From positions 47,839,494-47,903,493 of the forward strand of contig OX393577.1 in assembly GCA_947652605.1 (NCBI GenBank): a stretch of 64,000 bases of DNA, given 5' to 3'. Each line of letters begins with the position of its first letter. Positions within the stretch are counted from its first letter, which is position 1. Below the pieces are notes generated by a model. It had not been told where the DNA came from, did not search any database, and saw only the letters and a list, made by a program, of their open reading frames with translations. The position numbers were made by a program, and so were the translations under genes. Source of the stretch: Elmis aenea. Lineage: Eukaryota > Arthropoda > Insecta > Coleoptera > Elmidae. Positions 58,088 to 64,000 of this stretch are shown here, piece by piece.

Positions 58088-58924
58088 TAGGGTTTCTCAT
58101 ATTTGACCATTTTGCTTGTCCCGGGATTCCGGGAAGAAATCGGCCTTTGTCCCGGGATTTCCCGGGATCCCGGGATGTAATAAATTATGTCAATATTTTT
58201 AAATAAATAACCCAAAAAATTAAGGGAGCGGTTTATTACTTAAAAACAATTCTAAGTCATATATGTAATACATATTGCTCCACGTTTATTACAAATAATT
58301 CAATAATATTGGTGAGAGAAACATACATTTGGGAATTATAACCTTTCTATTGCTATTTCATATTTATGAATACAATAATATAATGTTTACAATGAATTTT
58401 TGTAATGTGATTTAAGAAAACAAAGGTGATCTATGCTTCAGTCAATTAGTCTTTTTCTTAATTCATTAACAAAAAGTCCTGATGCATAAAATGCTCTCTC
58501 AGTCTCTATTAATGTAGGTGAAATTGTCTTAAGAGCATTTAGCAGCAAAGAAACATCGTTATTATCAATAAAATTTTATTTATAAGCTATTTTGCTTTGA
58601 ATTATCAGGGTACACAAAAATAAAACTGTAAAAGTATTTTGAAGATATTAACTTTGTAATGGAGACCGGGCTTCTTTGCGCCATACTAAAAGAGAAAAAT
58701 TATTTTGAAGTTTTTCCATAATTTACTGTTAGTAAAGACATTTTAAGCATAAAATTCCGTTAAGTTATGATAGTATTACAAAGATCTTAGCACAAAATAA
58801 ACGAAAGCAACACTTTTTTAAAATCCCGGGAATTCCCGGGACAAAAAGCATTTCCCGGGAAATATAAAATAGCTTAAAATGGACCGGGATCCCGGGATCC
58901 CGGGATCCCGGGAAAGAAACCCTA
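58088..58924 (-). mobile_element. hAT element (TAGGGTTTC ends, CCCGGGA repeats)
   Basis: Ends TAGGGTTTCTCATATTTG and GGGAAAGAAACCCTA, with an exact 8-bp duplication GTTGCTAC (58080-58087, 58925-58932). Subterminal regions are packed with TCCCGGGAT palindromes. A transposase tail lies on the minus strand. Confidence 0.9.
58442..58545 (-). pseudogene. hAT transposase C-terminal relic
   Basis: The minus frame reads LLNALKTISPTLIETERAFY, then ASGLFVNELRKRLID and a stop. It fits the hAT dimerisation signature (S-P-T-x-x-E-x-E-R-A-F-x-x-x-G-x-F-x-x-x-L-R-x-x-L). No other part of the protein is evident. Confidence 0.8.
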
Positions 58925-59453
58925 GTTGCTACGATGTCATGACGCTAGTGCCGTGACACTAGCGATGTCGCGACACTGATATTGAAAATGCGGTATTTGA
59001 CGTAAGCCTATCATACTTTTATATTTTGACAGCGCGTATTTGTCTTAATAGACAAATAATATACATTTGTTTGTCATCGGGTAGTAGATGCTGTACTGGG
59101 TAATCTTATCCTTCATGTTTAATTAAAGCCACAACAATTAACTTATTGTTCATAAAGAATAGATTATAAATTAATCATACATGCCATAAAAAATAGTGGT
59201 ACACGGTTTTTGCGATTTATTTTTTGATACTTTCAAAGATATCGTTTAAAATTGTGTATGATTTTTAATAAAAAGCGCAAATATAAATTTATGCGTTCGC
59301 TGTTGCTATGATTTTTAGAATCTTAAAGTTACTTTTCCAACAAGAAACAAATAAAATTATTTTTCACCATTTTAATTAATGGCTACAATCCTACAATTGG
59401 TTCGTACCGAAATTTAGCCTAACCTTGTATAACGAACTACATATGTGACGTTA

Positions 59454-59486
59454 CATAGACTAGTCACAGACTGTGACTAGTCTATG
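59454..59486. repeat. Perfect 33-bp palindrome
   Basis: CATAGACTAGTCACAG, a single A, then CTGTGACTAGTCTATG. It lies 24 bp left of the next element's start and is not shared with it. Confidence 0.9.
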
Positions 59487-59920
59487 TGACTCACAGTGCG
59501 CTATACGTTTAGGGGAAGGCGGGGCAGAACGAAACCACGGGGCAGAACGGACCACTGCTTATTTTTTGAATTGTACCGTGGCACGTGGCACTATCTAAGA
59601 AAACTTTTAGGAACTATTAAGTAAGGCATAACAAACAGACTGACGATATTTTTGTCATTCTGGACAATTCTGGATAAGCGTATTCGCACGTGTCCCGTAT
59701 TTGCTTGTGTTATCGTTCTGTGTTGTAATTGGTTGTCATCATAATATGCAAAGTAAGCAAAAACTTTAATTTTATTATATTTTTTCTTGATATATCCTTA
59801 AACTACGAGTCTTGGACTATGTTCCTGTGTATTTACTGTTGTATATTTCATCGACCATTCTAGAGGAATTTGAACTGTATCTAACTTCAACGGATGGGGC
59901 AGGACGGACCGGGGCACAAC

Positions 59921-60733
59921 CAGTGGAGGCTTCGCAATAAGTCAATAAGTGCACATGTGCACGTGCACCCCCAACTCACAATCCCAACTATGTCTCTTTT
60001 AATCATATTTCAAACAGTTAAAATGTATTAACTAAATGGAAGTTATTTTAATTTCATTTTACATTTTATCGTGACTCAGGACCGCACCGGGACTCGATAC
60101 GGCTAAATCCCCGTGAAACGTCGTAGTAGTTGCTGCCGTGCAGTGCACAAGCCACCTCGGACTCTGATTGGAGGAGACGTTACCCCGCTAACACTTTGTT
60201 CCCCGTAACAGTCCATATTCTTAAGCTCGCCTATGTGCACAGTCGAAATGTGCACATTTGATTTTGATATACATATTGGTTTTCGTTTCATTGCGTTGGT
60301 TTGTTATTGTCGGTCTGCATTTCTGCGAATATGGAATATTCGGCTTGTGTTAGCGTGCAGTATTCAAAAACAATTCCTTTTTCTTAATTATCTTTAGAAG
60401 AAAAGAAAAAATCAAGAGTGCTGGTCATCCAAAACCGAATTTGTTAATCACGAATGTAACAAATTGCAAAACTCGTGACTATAAAAGGACTTTTAAGATA
60501 GAAACTTATGAAAAAAATTATTGGTTGTGTGGGTGTGATGTTACTAATAGTCTCTACTGTTGTCCTTGTTTATTATTTGCAAATGATGATCAATCAGAAT
60601 GTACAAAATCAGGCGTTAAAAATTTAATTCATTTAACAGAAAAAATCAAAAAACACGAAAGTTCAAGTTTGCTCCACCTTTTTTTGAGAATAATATGTGC
60701 ACCCCCAAAATATCAACCCACGCGCCGCCACTG
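59921..60733 (+). mobile_element. hAT element nested in the previous one
   Basis: CAGTGGAGGCTTCGC at the left and CGCGCCGCCACTG at the right, with an exact 8-bp duplication GGCACAAC (59913-59920, 60734-60741). GTGCACCCCCAA appears inside both ends. It carries a TTF-type zinc finger relic. Confidence 0.9.
60412..60670 (+). pseudogene. TTF-type zinc finger relic of a hAT (ZMYM-like) transposase
   Basis: The frame reads KSAGHPKPNLLITN, then YEKNYWLCGCDVTNSLYCCP and CLLFANDD, then GVKNLIHLTEKIKKHESS. The order R-x-F-x-x-x-W-Y-x-x-x-x-W-L-C-G-C...L-F-C-x-P-C-L-L-F...G-x-x-x-L-x-H-L-x-x-x-I-x-x-H-E-x-S matches the N-terminal TTF-type zinc finger of ZMYM/THAP-like hAT proteins. An ORF of 118 codons (60441-60797) covers most of it and runs past the element end, so its tail is not part of the protein. 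Confidence 0.8.
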
Positions 60734-61271
60734 GGCACAACGGACCGAGGTTCCATTCCGCCCCATGTCCGATTTTTCTTTCTTTTTTCTTTTTTAAATA
60801 TGTTTCTTGTACTGTAACCTTCTGTTGACACTATCTATGATTTAACAGACACTGAATAATAAATAATGAAAATAATTTTTTTAACTTTTCATGTTTCATT
60901 TAATTAATTTTAAGTTTGTTAAGCATATATCTTTAAAAAATCTACTTTATTATTATTACGTTGTTCGAATAATAAGCTTAATTACGTCTACTATGACTAC
61001 TCTGACTCTTTTTAAGAAATTAAACAATTTTGCAAAGAAGGTTCCGTTCTGCCCCAACCCCGGGGCAGAACGGACCGTTTGCCATTTTTTTTTCTTTTTT
61101 AATTTAAACCTAGTAGTTTACGATTATTTTTAAATTTGTAATTAAATTTAAAAAAAGGAATAAACAGAGAATACAAATACAAATTTTTAGATTTTTCCTA
61201 CCTTAAATTAATAAATTACAACTCTTTTATATTAAAGGTTCCGTTCTGCCCCGCCTTTCCCTACATACGTT

Positions 61272-61960
61272 CATTTTTTATTTCTCTCAATGTATTTGTT
61301 ATGAACAAATAATATTAAAAGTAAACATAATTTCTAGGCATAAAAATAAATAAATTACCTTGCGATGATGTTGACAGTGTCCTACATGAAATTGAATAAT
61401 GTCAACTTACTTTTCACAACTATTTATTCAATTAATTAAAAATGGATAATTTTTATTAGTTGACCTTTATCTGTGCACAACATGAGTATAATTCAAATTG
61501 CGATCGACTTATCTGGTGTATAATTTTTGTAAACGTTTTTATTGACTTTTTTTTTTTTTTTTTTTTATTAAGTACGACTTTTACAATTTTTAAAACATTA
61601 AGAGAAAAGAAAAGTTTGACAAAACTTGAGAATCAGTTTCTTAAATTTTAATTTGATCTATTTTTGCTAAGAGTCTTATCGCCAATGTTGATAAACCTGA
61701 ACGAATTTTGCTGATATCAATTTTCAAATCATCAAGATATCAATACATCACACACAAAGGAAAGCGCAGGTAAATTTTTTTTTTGCTCCAAAAATCTTCG
61801 TCGGTTGAATTTGACCATATTTGAGATTTATTTTTTAAAAGTGTAATGAATATGTTAGCGGCAAAGTGTATATTTCCGGTATTCTACAGAATGCCTAAGG
61901 CATCATGTGTAATGTCAAGTGGAAATCGGTAAAGTATAAAATAATAATGATATAATATAC
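61272..61960. other. Spacer, nothing recognised
   Basis: AT-rich with a poly-T run near 61547-61566. No gene or repeat supported. Confidence 0.4.
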
Positions 61961-62587
61961 TGTGACACCCCGCCTGTGATCAATTATTTTATTTTATTTC
62001 AATGTTATTTCATTTACTTTTAAATGAATAACATTGCAACAAATGCTGATGCATCAGTTACTAAAACACGTAACGCTTCAAAAGGGCCAAGTTATGAGGA
62101 TTTCAACTTTAGTAAAAACACATTAACGTTAAAATATTACGGTCATAACTTGGGCCCTACAACGCCAGCATTTGGGTTTCGTCAATCAACAAATGATTTG
62201 TTGATAAAGTTGTACATCATAAGTAGAACAAACTACTCGCACAAATATGTGTTTATAGGAAAGAATGACAAAGATGCAACTACAATAAAAAAGGGACAGC
62301 AACAGGGAACCTAAAATCTTGAGACGGTCGCACCGATAGTTAAGTTCCAACCCCTGAGAAATGTACAGCCAGTCGAAAAATAAAGGAGTTTGTTGTAAAA
62401 ATTGTTGTGTTTTATTTGTTTCTTACTGTGTACTAATTGCTCTAGACCTGTGTACTACGTAAAACAACGTTTGAGGGTCCAACCACATTACAAAGACGAT
62501 CACGAGCCATAATTAACAACAATAAATATAAGAGTAATAAGTACTCTTCCACAACAGTGCGGCCCATGTACAGTACGGTCCGTCACA
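61961..62587 (+). mobile_element. Solo LTR, 627 bp
   Basis: TGTGACACCCCGCCTGTG at the start and TACGGTCCGTCACA at the end, TG...CA with TGTGAC/GTCACA inversion. The 4-bp flanks ATAC are identical (61957-61960, 62588-62591). AATAAAGG near 62381 followed by TTGTTGTG suggests the polyadenylation region. The 96-codon ORF at 62024-62314 is within the LTR and shows no known motif. Confidence 0.7.
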
Positions 62588-62591
62588 ATAC

Positions 62592-63050
62592 ATAGACATT
62601 TTATAAAACCAAAATGTTAGTTAGGTATACCTATATTATAAAAACAAATAATAGGTAACAAAACGTATTATTTTCTCACAAATAAAAATAAAAACAATAA
62701 TAAAAATAATCTTATAAATATACTTTATTTATTGCTATGCGCATTAAAAAAAAACAAAAAAGCTTTAAACAACCTCAATTACTGACCAAATGAATGAGGG
62801 TGGGGTTAAAGGTCGGTTAAAGCTTATTTAGTTAATGTATTCATGAGTCATTTGTGGGCGATTTTTGTGTGCGCTTTTTTTGGTTTCAGATTTAATAAAT
62901 ATAAGGGTATAGTGAGCATTTTATGTAATGCCCAAAAAGTATTCCGCTTTACATAAAAATGTTGTTAGGTTATTAATATACTGACATATAGTAATAATCA
63001 ATTAGCCACGGAAAATTCTCTTTGATGGTGTTTGAATAGACTTTGTAGTA
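62592..63050. other. Spacer, nothing recognised
   Basis: AT-rich, no supported feature. Confidence 0.4.
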
Positions 63051-63053
63051 TAA

Positions 63054-64000
63054 AGCTAAGCGCACATACTGCCGGAGCGGGTCGCATCGCATCGCATCGT
63101 AAAAAATGCGGCAGCGCACACTAGAAGGGTGTCGGGCCGGAGCGCATCGCATCGCATCGCATTAAAATGTGGAGTAATGTTTTCCTTGCATTTTTTGATC
63201 GACATTGCTTGTGACTGCACGTTTGGATAGTTCCTATAGTTCTAATGAAGATTTTTATTTATTTCAACTGCTCTTCGATGGAGAGATAAAACATAATTTA
63301 CATAATTTTTTGACTAATGACACTTGCCACTGAAGTATAGTAGACAAAGAAGGAAGTACGACAATAGAAACATTCCAAGATTTACCCAATTGCCGGTTAT
63401 CATGCTGCACAAGAAGGTATGTACATTCGTGACAAAGAGTTTTTTCATCCCAAACTAAAGTCAAACGCTGTACCATCTGGGCTACGACCAATTGGTGATG
63501 GGTTCACTGTGCAATAGGATAACGACTTTAAACACAAATCAAGATTGCGCAGAGGCTATTTAAAAGAAAAAGAGGCAGGAGGTCTCTTGAATAACATGAT
63601 TCGGCCACCACAATGTCCGGATCTGAATCCTAGAGTTTGTATGAGAAGAACTCGATGGAAAAGTCCGCGAAAAACGTTCTTCGTCAAAACATTTGCTTTG
63701 GATCACGTTTTTAGGAAAAAAATGGAGGAGAGTTTTACTAGTCACAATAAAAAAATTAGTTGCTCGCATGGCAAGATTGCTAAGAAATATCATTAGGTAA
63801 ATGTAAACACGGTTTTTTGACGAATATTCAGTAACACAACTAGTTTTTGTATTCTTGCTTAATTTTATGAAATTCCAATTTAAATGTGATAAATTATTAT
63901 AATTTTAATTGTATATTATGTATTTATGTTATTCAGGAAAAATTTCTTTTATATTTAAAGAACATTTTTTGTGTTAAACTTTACTGTTCTCAAACTTTTG
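63054..64000 (+). mobile_element. Harbinger/Tc1 chimeric element, copy 2 (runs off window)
   Basis: Starts AGCTAAGCGCACATACTGCC after TAA (63051-63053), like copy 1 at 45193. It follows copy 1 through the GCATCGCATCGCAT region and the DSSDEDFYLFQ-type sequence, now with a frame change. It then crosses the site where copy 1 has the hAT (CTTTAAAC at 63526-63533, uninterrupted) into Tc1 transposase and ends inside the Tc1 terminus (CTGTTCTCAAACTTTTG). Confidence 0.8.
63466..63800 (+). pseudogene. Tc1-like transposase relic, uninterrupted
   Basis: The frame reads VPSGLRPIGDGFTVQ, stop, DNDFKHKSRLRRGYLKEKEA, then NNMIRPPQCPDLNPRV. This is the Tc1 order (Q-D-N-D-P-K-H-T-S-R-L...W-P-x-Q-S-P-D-L-N-P-I-E) with H/P changes at key sites and the catalytic Glu after N-P missing. 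A shifted frame gives IKKLVARMARLLRNI. ORFs at 63545-63796 and its minus shadow are parts of this relic. Confidence 0.7.

Larger units (their letters stand above)
56940..58990. repeat. Possible long inverted-repeat element hosting a hAT
   Basis: The left region (GTGACTCTAGCATCG near 56958, and TGCTACGTTGCCACAGTGGTCC near 57038, imperfect) resembles the complement of the right region (GGAACCACTGCGTTGCTACG near 58069, interrupted by the hAT, then ATGTCATGACGCTAG). The pairing is imperfect and the ends are uncertain. Confidence 0.35.
59510..61263. mobile_element. hAT-like element rich in GGGGCAGAACGGACC motifs
   Basis: Left end TAGGGGAAGGCGGGGCAGAA; right end TTCTGCCCCGCCTTTCCCTA. Flanks TATACGTT (59502-59509) and CATACGTT (61264-61271) agree at 7 of 8. 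The motif GGGGCAG(A/G)ACGGACC recurs near 59539, 59895, 61062 and, inverted, near 61040 and 61238. It is interrupted by another hAT at 59921-60733. No transposase of its own recognised. Confidence 0.65.

Noticed and set aside
62024..62314. 96-codon ORF near a possible promoter
   Set aside because: It lies wholly within a solo LTR with good boundaries and shows no known motif.
1..64000. tRNA or rRNA genes
   Set aside because: No sequence with tRNA A/B boxes in proper spacing or rRNA core segments was recognised by eye; a covariance search was not possible.

Overview
The window looks like gene-poor nuclear DNA of an arthropod, probably an insect. It is AT-rich, has long poly-A/T runs, and no bacterial-style gene packing. 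The transposon spectrum fits an insect: foldbacks with TACAGGGTG ends, Harbinger, many hAT MITEs, a Jockey-like LINE, a Penelope-like element and a Gypsy-type retrotransposon. I cannot name the species; a beetle is only a guess. I found no host protein-coding gene, rRNA, tRNA or CRISPR array. Nearly every ORF longer than 60 codons is chance or a transposon shadow. The one long ORF (47778..50426, 882 codons) belongs to a retrotransposon.

Layout. 1-12 kb: Penelope-like GIY-YIG relic (minus strand), two decayed copies of foldback family E, a 982-bp foldback, a Tc1-like terminus, a Jockey RT scrap and a foldback with CCGGGTGATTCAGT ends. 12-18 kb: a hAT element with a transposase tail, a foldback, and a Harbinger element whose broken transposase is split by a hAT MITE and a hairpin. 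22-32 kb: two hAT elements, then two copies of foldback family A, the second with foldback B inside it. 32-43 kb: another CCGGGTGATTCAGT foldback, a solo LTR split by a hAT element, a Jockey RT tail split by a Penelope-like hairpin, and foldbacks C, D and E (E is an almost complete 2.3-kb palindrome). 43-55.3 kb: a nest of insertions. The order, outside to inside, is probable ZMYM-type hAT > foldback X > (TTAA MITE; Harbinger/Tc1 chimera) > hAT > Gypsy-type retrotransposon. 55-64 kb: several hAT elements (one inside another), a second solo LTR and a second copy of the Harbinger/Tc1 chimera running off the window end.

The nest gives a relative chronology because target-site duplications survive at most levels. 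These are TTA for Harbinger, CTTTAAAC for hAT, GACT for the retrotransposon and TTAA for the small MITE. The second chimera copy at 63 kb is a natural empty site for the hAT insertion. The youngest event is the retrotransposon: both LTRs are 1454 bp and look identical. Its single ORF fuses Gag directly to integrase, without protease, reverse transcriptase or RNase H, so it must have moved with enzymes supplied by a relative.

A second theme is foldback formation. Three long inverted-repeat families carry in their loops short remains of IS630/Tc1/mariner-type transposases, in two cases the extreme C-terminus. This suggests each arose from the end of an autonomous element.
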